From an uncultured Clostridia bacterium (GTDB taxonomy: Bacteria; Bacillota; Clostridia; TANB77; CAG-508): a stretch of DNA of 64,000 nucleotides. The stretch spans positions 1-64,000 of the forward strand of contig CANQGE010000004.1 of assembly GCA_947601495.1 (NCBI GenBank). Direction: 5' to 3'. Shown piece by piece: positions 41,321-52,300 of this stretch; position 1 is the stretch's first letter, and every line of letters starts with the position of its first letter. The notes beneath the pieces are model-generated. The model was not told where the DNA came from, ran no database searches, and saw only the letters and a list, made by a program, of their open reading frames with translations. The position numbers and the translations under genes are program-made.

Positions 41321-44300
41321 ATGCTAAAAAACAAAATTCTAGAAAAATTGTTAGCAGTATTCCTAGTATTTACATTAACATTTGCAAACTTTGCTTTTGT
41401 AAGCAAGTCTTATGCGGTAAGTTTTGCAGAAATATTTGGTGGAAAATCCTCTACAGGAAACAAAAATGTGGAATTTGAAGCCTATTTTGGAGCCGAAGAT
41501 GAAAAATCAACTTCGGTTATTAGTGATGTAAACAACAAGGAACTTGAGATTAGCATGGATTTAAATGTTAAAGATGAAGGATATTTAAAAGATGCTAAAA
41601 TCGAAATCACAAAAGGAGAAAATGAAGAAGAATTAGGATTTGAATTAAAAGAAAAAACAGAATTAGAAGAAAGTATTAGAAATATTGAAAATAATACTGT
41701 TTATTTAAATCAAATAAATAAGTCTTCAGAAGTAAAAATACAAATTCCAATAGAATATAAAAATGAAAACTACGTAAAAGAAGAAAAAGCTTTAAGCGAA
41801 AGCGTAGTTAAATTTAGTGGAACATATGTTGATAAAGACGGTGACGAAAAAGAACTTGAAAAAGAAGTAGAATTAGAAATTGCTTGGAAAGATGAAAGAG
41901 AAGTTAAATTAGAAGAAGAACCAAACAAATACATTTCTTATGGTGAAGGAATTATCTTCCAAACAGTTGAAAGAATAGATAATGTTGTAGAAGAGAATGT
42001 AAACACATTACCAGTAGAAGAAACAGAAATAGAAATAGATGTACCAACAATAAAAGATCAAAAACCAAGTAAAATAACAGTTGTTGCAAACTCTACAGAA
42101 GCAACAAATGGTTTAGGAGCAGGAGAAGTTAAATTTGGTAGAGAAAATTGGGAATATAATGAAGAAGAAAATAAATTAAGAATAAAAGTAAGTAATGAAA
42201 AACAAATGGTAGAAATAAATGAGTCTGAAGGAGAATACTTACAAGAAGGCGAGAAAAAGCAAGAAGAAAGATTATATAATGGCTCAGGAATCGATGAATA
42301 CCTAGTAACATATACTTATGAAAATTTAAAAGTTGAAGAAAACGAAAAACTAGAAGCAAAAACAAAAGCAGTAGCAAGAATGACAACATTAAGTGGTGTA
42401 GAATCAGATGAAAATGTAAATGTAGTTGTTTCAGAAAAAGAAAACACATATAGCTTAGAAGGAACAACAGGAGAAATAGTATCTCTACATCTAAACAATA
42501 ATAAAGAAGAAATAAGCAAAGCATATGCATACATAAACTATAACAATGCTGGAAGATACGAAGTAGAAATTCCATCTGAAATGATAGTAAACATATCATA
42601 TAAAGATATAGTAGAAAGCATGGAAGTAAAAGATGAATCTACAGTTTATGTAGATAAAGCCGGAAGTGAAATTGCTACAAACGACACATATTATAAATCA
42701 ATAAGTGTAAGCAAAGAAAACTTTGATAGTATCTTAGGAGAAAAAGGAGAAATCAAAGTTAAAGATGAAGTTGGAAATATTATAAGTGTAATAAATAGTG
42801 CAAGCACAGTAGATGAAAACGGAAACATAGTAGTAGGTTTTGCTGAGAAATATTCTAGATTAAGTTTCGAAATGTCAAAACCTGTTGAAGACGGAAACAT
42901 AGTAATAAGCACAGTAAAAGCAGTTAGTGATGTAAGCGTAGATAAAGCAACTTATTCAAATTTAGATAAAATAGTAACAAAATCAAGAATGGAAGCAAAA
43001 TATAGTTATGTTGAAACTCCTATAAACATAGGAGAAGTAAGTGCAGAAACAAAACTTACAGATACAACAACAGAAGCAACTTTAACCATAGATAGAGAAA
43101 GCTTATCAACAATCGAACCAAATACAGATGTAGAAATGAGAGTAGAATTAAATAACGCAAAAGAAAGCTCAGATGTATATGGTCATTCAGATTTTGAAAT
43201 AGAATTACCAGAATATGTAGAAAACATAGAATTAACAAATGTAAGCCTATTATATGGAGAAGGTTTACAATTAACAGGAAGCAGTGTTGAAGGAAGAATA
43301 ATTAGATTCTCAATAGATGGAAGACAAGATGGAATAAACTCTGGTGTATTAACAAATGGTACAAACATAGTATTAAATGCAAACATTAATGTAAACATGT
43401 ATGCACCAGCAAAAGAAGAAAAAATAGTTTTAAGATATACAAACTCAGAAGCAACAAATTATGTAGATGGTGGAGCAAAAGAAATTGGAATTGAATATTC
43501 AGCTCCAACAGGACTTGTTGCGGTAAATAGTATATCTAATTATGACGCTCAAGGTTCAGTTACAACATCAATAAGACAAGGTAAAAAAGATGGAATCTTA
43601 GCTGTTTATAATGGTTCTGTAACACCAAGAACAGAATTAATAGTAATGAACAACAATAAAAACACAATTGGAAATATAAGCATTTTAGGAAGAATTCCAT
43701 TTACAGGAGTAAAAGACTTAGTAAGCAATGAAGAATTAAAAACAACATTAGATATGAGCTTAACAAATCTAATTGAATCAAATGAGCAAAACAGAGGAAG
43801 CTTCAACATTTACTATTCAGAAAATGGAGAAGCAACAAGAGATTTAGGAGATGAAAACAACGGCTGGACATTAGAACCAGCAGATATAAATTTAGTTAAA
43901 TCATACTTAATTGTACCAGCAGAACAAAATTATGAGATGGCAGAAAATGAAATATTAAGATTTGCCTATAATTTCGTTGTTCCAGAAAATTTAACACATA
44001 ATGAAAACTTATATGGAACATTTGGAGTATATTATAGAAATAATGCAGAACTATCTCAAGAATTTGAATTTGAAGTAGCAGATTTAGTTGGTTTAACAAC
44101 AGGTGCTGGACCAGAAATAGAAGTTTCTATTAGTAAAGATATAGAAACAGTAAAAGAAAATGAAGAATTTGGAATTACTGTTTCAGTATCAAATGTTGGA
44201 GAAAATGTTGCAGAAAATGTAAACATAGAATTCCCAATACCTTCTGGAAGCGCATATTCACGTTATGAAATAGATGCAGATAATGCAAATGTAAGTGAAG

Positions 44301-46369
44301 AAGAAAATAGAGTAGTTGTAACATTAGAAAGAATGGAAATTGGTCAAAATGTTAAATTAGTAGTTTATTTAATAGCAAATCCAATAGAAGTATCAGGCGA
44401 AGTAGACCAATATGTTAAAGAAACAACACCAACAGTTAATGTAACAGCAAAAGATTTAGGAACAGTTTTAACAGATACTTCAAACACAATTAAAATAGAA
44501 TTTGCAGAATTCTATATTTCAGAAGCAGGACCTGCTTATGAAAAAATAGAAGAACCAGGAAATCAAATTTCTTTCAGTACAACTATTATAAATTCATCAA
44601 CAGAAACTAAAAATAATGTAGTTGTTACAAAGAAATTACCAAAAGAAATTTCTTTCATAAGTGCTACAGAAGGTGGAACTTATGATGAAACAACAAGAAC
44701 AATTACTTGGAATTTAGGAAATATGGATAAATTAACTACTGCAGAAATAGGAACAGATCTTGCAATAAATGATTTTGAAGATGATTTAGGAATAAAAGAT
44801 GTTTCAATTTCAAGTAGTGTAAAAGCAGATAATTCAGATGATTATAAATCAAATGAAGTTATAGTAACAATAGGAAAACCAATATTAAAAATTACTCAAA
44901 CAACAGAAAATGAAAATACTTATATAAAAGAAGGCGATCCAGTAAATTATACTTTCGTTATTAGAAACGAAGGTGGAATAACAGCAAGAAGCTTAAAAAT
45001 TAAAGATGAAATACCAGATGGAATAGCTATTACTAACATAAATTATACTGTTGCAGGAAAAGAAATAAATAGATATGGAATGTTTAAAGATGGTGTAGAA
45101 CTTGAAGTAAACATAGTTCCAGGAGAAGATTGGATTTTAAAACTTTCTGGAAAAGCTACATCAATAGGTGCTTCTGATGAGAAATCTGCAACAAACTATG
45201 CAGTATTATCATCAGACACAGTAAAAGAAGTTAGAAGCAATTCAATAACACACATAATAGAAGCTTCTGATACATATGGAGATGTTGAACAAGGAAGTTC
45301 TTCAAATTCTTCAGCAACCAGTGCTTCTTCATCAAGACCAGTTCAAACAAGAACATATAAAATAGAAGGTAGCGCTTGGGAAGATGAAAACCAAGATGGA
45401 ATGAGAAACTCAGGAGAAAAATCTATATCAAGCATTCCTGTTAAATTAGTAAATAGTGAAACAGGTGAAGTATTACAAAAAATAACAACAGATTCACAAG
45501 GTAAATATACTTTCTCAGGAGTAGCAAACGGAAATTATTTAGTACTATTTGAACATGATTCAAGTAAATATAGAGTTACAGCATATCAAAAAGAGGGTGT
45601 TGCAAGCAACGCAAACTCAGATGTAATTTTAACAACAATTGAAAAGAACGGTCAAACAGTTGATGGAGCTGTAACAGATGTTATAGTAGTAAATGGCGGA
45701 AGCGTTTCAAACATAGATATAGGATTAATGTTATCTAGCGTGTTTGATTTACAGCTAGAAAAAGCTATTTCTAAAGTTACAGTTCAAACATCAAATGGAA
45801 CAACAACAGAAGAATACAACAACGTAGCTTTAGCAAAAACAGATATTGGAGCAAAATACTTATCTGGAGCAACAGTGTTTGTTGAATACACATTTGCAAT
45901 TACAAACATTGGAGATTACTCAGGATATGCTAAGAAAATTGTAGATTACATTCCAGAAGGAATGACATTCAACTCAACACTAGAAGCAAATAAAGATTGG
46001 TATACAGGCTCAGATGGAAACTTATATACAAATGCATTAGCAAATAGAGAATTAAAATCTGGTGCTACAGCAATTGTAAAATTAGTATTAACAAAACAAA
46101 CAACAGAAGAAAATATAGGAATTATAAACAATATTGCAGAAATTTATGAAGACTACAATACTTATGGTATAAAAGACATAAATTCAACACCTGCAAATAA
46201 AGCACAAGGTGAAAACGATATGAGCAGAGCCGATATTGTTATAGGTGTTAGAACAGGTGAGGTATTTGTTTATGTTTCAATAATTATAATAACAATTCTG
46301 TTAGGAACAATAGCGTTATTCGTGTTACACAACAGAATTGTGGTAGCTAAAAGAAAAGGAGGTGTTTAA
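41321..46369 (+). CDS. Giant surface protein A3 (DUF11-like repeats, SdrD_B-like domain, C-terminal TM)
   Basis: Signal peptide MLKNKILEKLLAVFLVFTLTFANFAFVSKSYA; TYKIEGSAWEDENQDGMRNSGEKSI; TM plus AKRKGGV tail; lacks the low-complexity segment of A1 and A2. Confidence 0.85.
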   Translation: MLKNKILEKLLAVFLVFTLTFANFAFVSKSYAVSFAEIFGGKSSTGNKNVEFEAYFGAEDEKSTSVISDVNNKELEISMDLNVKDEGYLKDAKIEITKGENEEELGFELKEKTELEESIRNIENNTVYLNQINKSSEVKIQIPIEYKNENYVKEEKALSESVVKFSGTYVDKDGDEKELEKEVELEIAWKDEREVKLEEEPNKYISYGEGIIFQTVERIDNVVEENVNTLPVEETEIEIDVPTIKDQKPSKITVVANSTEATNGLGAGEVKFGRENWEYNEEENKLRIKVSNEKQMVEINESEGEYLQEGEKKQEERLYNGSGIDEYLVTYTYENLKVEENEKLEAKTKAVARMTTLSGVESDENVNVVVSEKENTYSLEGTTGEIVSLHLNNNKEEISKAYAYINYNNAGRYEVEIPSEMIVNISYKDIVESMEVKDESTVYVDKAGSEIATNDTYYKSISVSKENFDSILGEKGEIKVKDEVGNIISVINSASTVDENGNIVVGFAEKYSRLSFEMSKPVEDGNIVISTVKAVSDVSVDKATYSNLDKIVTKSRMEAKYSYVETPINIGEVSAETKLTDTTTEATLTIDRESLSTIEPNTDVEMRVELNNAKESSDVYGHSDFEIELPEYVENIELTNVSLLYGEGLQLTGSSVEGRIIRFSIDGRQDGINSGVLTNGTNIVLNANINVNMYAPAKEEKIVLRYTNSEATNYVDGGAKEIGIEYSAPTGLVAVNSISNYDAQGSVTTSIRQGKKDGILAVYNGSVTPRTELIVMNNNKNTIGNISILGRIPFTGVKDLVSNEELKTTLDMSLTNLIESNEQNRGSFNIYYSENGEATRDLGDENNGWTLEPADINLVKSYLIVPAEQNYEMAENEILRFAYNFVVPENLTHNENLYGTFGVYYRNNAELSQEFEFEVADLVGLTTGAGPEIEVSISKDIETVKENEEFGITVSVSNVGENVAENVNIEFPIPSGSAYSRYEIDADNANVSEEENRVVVTLERMEIGQNVKLVVYLIANPIEVSGEVDQYVKETTPTVNVTAKDLGTVLTDTSNTIKIEFAEFYISEAGPAYEKIEEPGNQISFSTTIINSSTETKNNVVVTKKLPKEISFISATEGGTYDETTRTITWNLGNMDKLTTAEIGTDLAINDFEDDLGIKDVSISSSVKADNSDDYKSNEVIVTIGKPILKITQTTENENTYIKEGDPVNYTFVIRNEGGITARSLKIKDEIPDGIAITNINYTVAGKEINRYGMFKDGVELEVNIVPGEDWILKLSGKATSIGASDEKSATNYAVLSSDTVKEVRSNSITHIIEASDTYGDVEQGSSSNSSATSASSSRPVQTRTYKIEGSAWEDENQDGMRNSGEKSISSIPVKLVNSETGEVLQKITTDSQGKYTFSGVANGNYLVLFEHDSSKYRVTAYQKEGVASNANSDVILTTIEKNGQTVDGAVTDVIVVNGGSVSNIDIGLMLSSVFDLQLEKAISKVTVQTSNGTTTEEYNNVALAKTDIGAKYLSGATVFVEYTFAITNIGDYSGYAKKIVDYIPEGMTFNSTLEANKDWYTGSDGNLYTNALANRELKSGATAIVKLVLTKQTTEENIGIINNIAEIYEDYNTYGIKDINSTPANKAQGENDMSRADIVIGVRTGEVFVYVSIIIITILLGTIALFVLHNRIVVAKRKGGV

Positions 46370-46370
46370 T

Positions 46371-49300
46371 ATGAAGAAAATGAAAAAGTCAAATAAAATA
46401 TTAATAACTTTACTAATAACATTATTTATAATATTAAACATTGTATTTAGCTACAAAAACTTTGCATTAACCAAAATAGAAGTAGATCCCAAAACTGGTG
46501 ATGGAACTCTAACAGTAATGAATGAAAATGGAGAAAAGTTAGTTCAAACAATTGCTGGAAATGCAGATCCAGATGATGCTGGAGACGGAGTTGGATTAGA
46601 GTATGGAGTAGAAGCTCCATGGGATGTTCCACCAGATGATGGATATCCAATAGTAAATAAAGGAAATACTTTTGCAGTAGGATCAAAGTTATCATTTACT
46701 ATGTTAAAATCAGATGGTAGTTTACTATGTGACCAAAGAGGTGCACCATTAAAAGGAGACAATTCAAAAGATTATGATGCGCTTAAACCAGATTCAGGAA
46801 CAGCTAGTAGTTACAGTTCAATTCCATGGAGTGAGGATGGAGAAAGAACAACTTCTATAATCACAGGTAAAGACCGTAGATTAGCAACACCAGAAGAAAT
46901 TTTTATACTAGCTTTTGCAACACCAAGTTCAGGAGGAACTGAATATACAGCAGCTCAAATTGCTTGGTGGAATAGAGGTGGAAGTTCAACCATATCAAAT
47001 TATTCAAGTGCAGGTTCTGCTTTTGGAAAAGAACTAGCACAAATAAAAGATGTTTCAAAAACACAAGATGGTAACGCTTTAAATAACACAGTTGGAAAAA
47101 CATTTGACCCATATAAAGACTTTAACAATTTAAATGCAATAGCAAAAGAGTTTCAAAGATATATTTTAGCTGCAGCAAAAGTAGAAAAAGTTTCAGACCT
47201 TAAAAGATATCCAGATGGAACAGTAGATGAAGATGGAAATGATATATCAGGATTTTTCATCTTAGACTATACTCCTGAGTGGATTACAGATACAGAAGAA
47301 TTAAAGAATCCAACAGTAAAATTTGATGAAGCAACAAAAGTTGGAGATTCTATAATTGTAGGAGATTTTGCAATAGATTATGTTTATAGTGAGCTATTTG
47401 CTTTTATAAATAACATGTATCTAGAAACAAACGATCCAGAACATCCTATTTTGGAATTAGGAAAAGATAAAGACTTTGAAATAATAACAGGATTCCCAGA
47501 TAAAAATGCATTTCCTCTTCCAGGAACAAACTTTAAGCTTTTAATAAAAAATAAATATAATGCTACAAAAATAACAAATGTTCATGTAGACTTTACATAT
47601 ACAAATGGTAGAGGAGAATACAGTGAATTATTTAGCAAAATGCACGAAGCTAAAGTAAAATTTAATCCACCACCAGAATTTATACCAGACCCAAATGATC
47701 CTACTCATAAAACTGGTAAATATATATATCATTGGGAAAAACAAATAGGAACATTACCTACTCAGATAACAAGTGGTGATATAGATGTTGAAATAAGAAG
47801 ATTCTATACATCATTAGATAGACAAACAACTAGAGAATCTCAAATTGAAATAGAAAAAATAATTGTTGACGAAAATGGAAATCCAATACAAATAGATGGA
47901 AACGATGAATTTGTTTTCGAACTAGAAGTTAAAGATGCAGAACAAGAAGGAAAAGAAACACTTGTAGTAACTCCAAATAAGGTAACAACTTCAAAAGTTT
48001 ATACATGGTTAGCTCCTTCTAAAAAAGGTGAAGAGGAAAAAATTCCTACATTTACAATTTCAGAGGTTTCTTATCCAGAAGGATATAAACCAATTTCTGT
48101 AACTCCAACTGAAGGAAGTTTAGCAGATGGAACAACAATTAAAGTTGTAGCTCAGAACCAATTAGCTAAAAAAACCGGAGACATAAACATTATAAAGAAA
48201 TTAGTAAATGAAGATGGAAAAGAAATATCAACAGATGCAAAATTTAATTTCAATGTTACAATTGAAGGTAAATTTAAATATAATGGCGGAGAATATAAAG
48301 AGCAAACAGTAGAAGTACCAGTTAGAGATGTTGCTGTAAATGAGCTTAGAAGAAACATACTTTCTGGTATGAATATTGAATGGTATGAAAACGCTCCAAC
48401 ATATTATGTAGAAGAGGTTGAATTACCAGAAGAATATAAAGAAGTTTCAATTTTACCAAGTAGTGGAAACTTATTAGATGGTGGTACTATAAATGTAACA
48501 GTAACTAATATGTTAGAATCTAAAAAAGGTAAAGTAAAAATCATAAAAACACTAGAAAATGCAGAAGGAATGTCTGTTGAAGACTTACAAAAATTTGTAT
48601 ATGAATTTGAACTAACTGTTACATATAAAGATGAAAAAATTGTTAGAACAGAAACAATAAAATTAGACAAAAACAACATGGAAAAATTTGATAACGGTTA
48701 TAGATGGGTAGGAGAATCAGACATATATAAATGGACTGGAGAAGCTCCTGATTACACAATTAAAGAAACAAATGTGCCAGAAGGAACAAGACTAAATGAA
48801 GAAATGAGCCAATTATCTGGAACTTTAACTGGTACAACTCAAACAGTTGGTGTAGTAGAGAATGATATTGTAAATGAATTAGTCTTTGACAAAAAAGGAG
48901 TAATAAATATCTCAAAAGAAGTTAAAGATGAGTCATTAGAAGATCAAACATTTAGCTTTGTTGTAACTGTTACAGGAACATTTAAATATGGTGATGAACT
49001 ATTTGTAAATCAAACAATACAACTAACAAATAGTAAAAATAATGAAAAAGGATATAACATAATTCCAAGCCCAGAAGAATATAACACAACAGAATTAGTT
49101 GAAATAAATAAAGAAATGGGCTGGACATGGAGTTCAGATAGCAACGATAAAGTGTTTAGCTGGCATGATGATCCACCAAGATATCAAGTACAAGAAAACT
49201 TAGTAGGAACAGACATAAATCATACAATATCACAATCATCAGGAACATTAGGAGATAAATTAAAAGATCCAAACAAACCAAACGAATATAGTATTGATGT

Positions 49301-52300
49301 TGTAGCTTTAAATGGTTACGACAAAGTAGGATATATTCATATTATAAAAACATTAACAGATGCAGAAAAATGTCCAGTAGAATATATAAAGAGTTTAGTA
49401 TTCAAATTTAAAATTACTATAACTAGACAAAACGGTGAAAAAACAGAAGAATTTGTTGAACTAAGACCAGAACTTGTAGAAAACGAGTGGAGATGGGAAT
49501 ATGAACAAAAATACTCTTGGGCATTTAATGAAGAAGCTCCAACCTATACAATAGAAGAAATTGAAATTCCTGAAGGAGTAGAATTTGATAAAATAGAAGA
49601 CTCTAACGGAACAGTTAATGGAACATCAACAACAGGACAATTAATAGAAAATACTGTTGTTGATACAGAAATAAAATTTACAGTAGTAAATGTTGTAAAT
49701 AAAGTAAATGCAAGAGAAGGTTACTTAGATGTAGAAAAAGAAATTACAGATGAAGGATTAAAAGATAAAGTTTATGAATTTAATGTAACATTAACTAGTA
49801 CAGGATATGTAAAAGCTGAATATGACGGAAAGGCTTATGAAACAACAAATGGAAGCATTACAATACCAGTTAAAGTTGAAATTACAAATGGTAAAGTTGG
49901 AAAAAGCAAACCTATAAAAGTAACTTGGTTTGGTAGTGAAGCCCCAACATATGTTGTAGAAGAAGTTGAATCTGATATAGCAGAACTTGTTTCTATGCAT
50001 AATGAAACTGGAACTATTATAGAAGCAACTACAGTTACAGCAACATTCGTAAATGCTCCAAAAAAAGTTGGCGGATATTTAGAAATTGTAAAGAAAATTG
50101 AAGGAGACGATTCTAATATATCTCCAGACACAGTATTCCATGTAAAGGTAAAATTAATATTCAATAGACCAAACAAAACAGAAGAAGAGAACACAGTAGA
50201 ATTCTATGTGGATTTAAAACCAAATGAAGTATATAAATCAGATTATATAGAATGGTATGTATGTGATGGAGCACCAAGATATGTTGTAGAAGAGGTAGAA
50301 GTACCAAAAGGATTTACTTTCAAAGACATAATAAATGGTGAAGGAAATCTTAAAGCAAACGAAACAATTAGAATAGAAATAATAAATACAGCTGACGAAA
50401 AACAAGGAACATTCCAAATAACAAAAGAGATTGTACCAAATAAATTTATAAATGCTGCAGAAAAGCAAGTATTTAAATTTAGAGTTAGACTTTCAGGAAC
50501 ATTTGAAATAAATGGACAGATGCACTATGAAAGTGATGGATATTATGAATTTAAAGACCCTATTACTATAGAAATAGATGTATCAAAAGAACATAAACAA
50601 ACATACACATATGATGGTGTTATTAAATGGTGGGGTGAAGATGCTCCAACAGTTACAGTAGAAGAAATTGAACTACCAACAGGATGGAAGCAAGTAGGCT
50701 CACCAAGTAATAATGGAGCACCATTATCATCAGATAGAATAATTGAAATAGTAGTTTCAAATGAATTACCAGTATATGTAGACATAGACTTAACAATGGA
50801 ACTTGCAGGTCAAGTTTGGGAAGATCTTCCAAATGGAGGAAAGAATACACCAGAATCAGTACCTAATGGAATAATAGATGATGGAATAAGAGATAAAAAC
50901 AATCAAGTAGAACCAGGTGTTAAAGGTGTAGAAGTATATGTTTATAGAACAGTTTTAGATGAAGACGGAAAAGAAATGACCCAATATAGAACAGAAGCAA
51001 AAGGATATAGTGATAGCTTGAATGCTACATTATCTTTCCCAATAGTAACTGATCTTGACGGTGAGTGGAAAACTCCTAGACTAGAAATACTATCTATGAC
51101 TCAAGAAGAGAAAGATGCTGGTGCTGCTAGAATAAGATATAATGTAGAATTCGTTTATGATGGTCAAACTTATGAGCCAACAATATTCTTATCTAAGTTG
51201 GGCAAAAACGCAGAAGGCTTAGATGCTTATGTAGAGGGAAGTGCAGATGATTATATAAAGGCACCAAACGACGAAGCAACAGGTAAAATAGGAAGAGACG
51301 ATTTTGCATCATTATCAATGGCTAAAGATGTAAATAGAGATGAAGTAAACAATAGAATTGCTAAAGTAGAGGGAAATACTTCTATAAACGGTAAAGGTGA
51401 TACTTCAGGAAAAGTAAGCAGTGTAACCGGAGAAGAAAACTATGTAAATTACAAAGCAGATACATCTAATGCTAATAGTTCAAGTAGATTAATTTCTGAA
51501 CTTATAACAACAGATGAAAATGGAGTAGCATATGATTTATTTAAAGCAAAAGCTTCAACACTAGTTGGTGGATTAAGCTATCCATTTGATGAGCATATGC
51601 ATCTAGAAGATTACAGTGTTACTCTAAATGAAGAAGGATTAACACAACATTACACATATTCAGCTACATATAATTACTGTTTACACATCAACTTAGGTTT
51701 AGTAAGAAGAGACACAGCAGATGTTGAAGCAACAAAAGACTTATATTCTGCTAAAGTAATAGTTGACGGAAAAGAAGAAGATTACAGATTTAATAAATTA
51801 GGCGACTTAGGAAGTGACATGTATGAAAGAGAATTAAGTTATGAATTAGGCTTATATAAAACAGATTATTATTACAGAGCTGAAATGTATAAAAACAATG
51901 TTGAGGCATACAGTGCATTAAATGCATTATATAGTGGATTAGATGCAGGAAAAGGAGCAGAAGACTCTGAGTTAGACGTATACTTAACATATAAAATAGA
52001 TTTATATAATACATCTAAAAATTATATAGCAAAAATAAATTCAATAAATGATTACTTTGATAGTTCTTTTGGAGACCCAATAAGTGTAGGAACAAGAGAA
52101 GTAGTAAATGGAGCATTAAAATCCGTATCAGAAAAAACAATAGATAATGAAAATACTTACTCATATATACAAAAACAAGAACAAACACCAGAAGGAACAT
52201 ATACAGATGTTGGAGCTCCAGAAGCATTGAACTGGACAGTAGATCCAAAAGACAGAAATATTAAATCTTCTGATGGAAGAACATATAATAAGATGTCTAT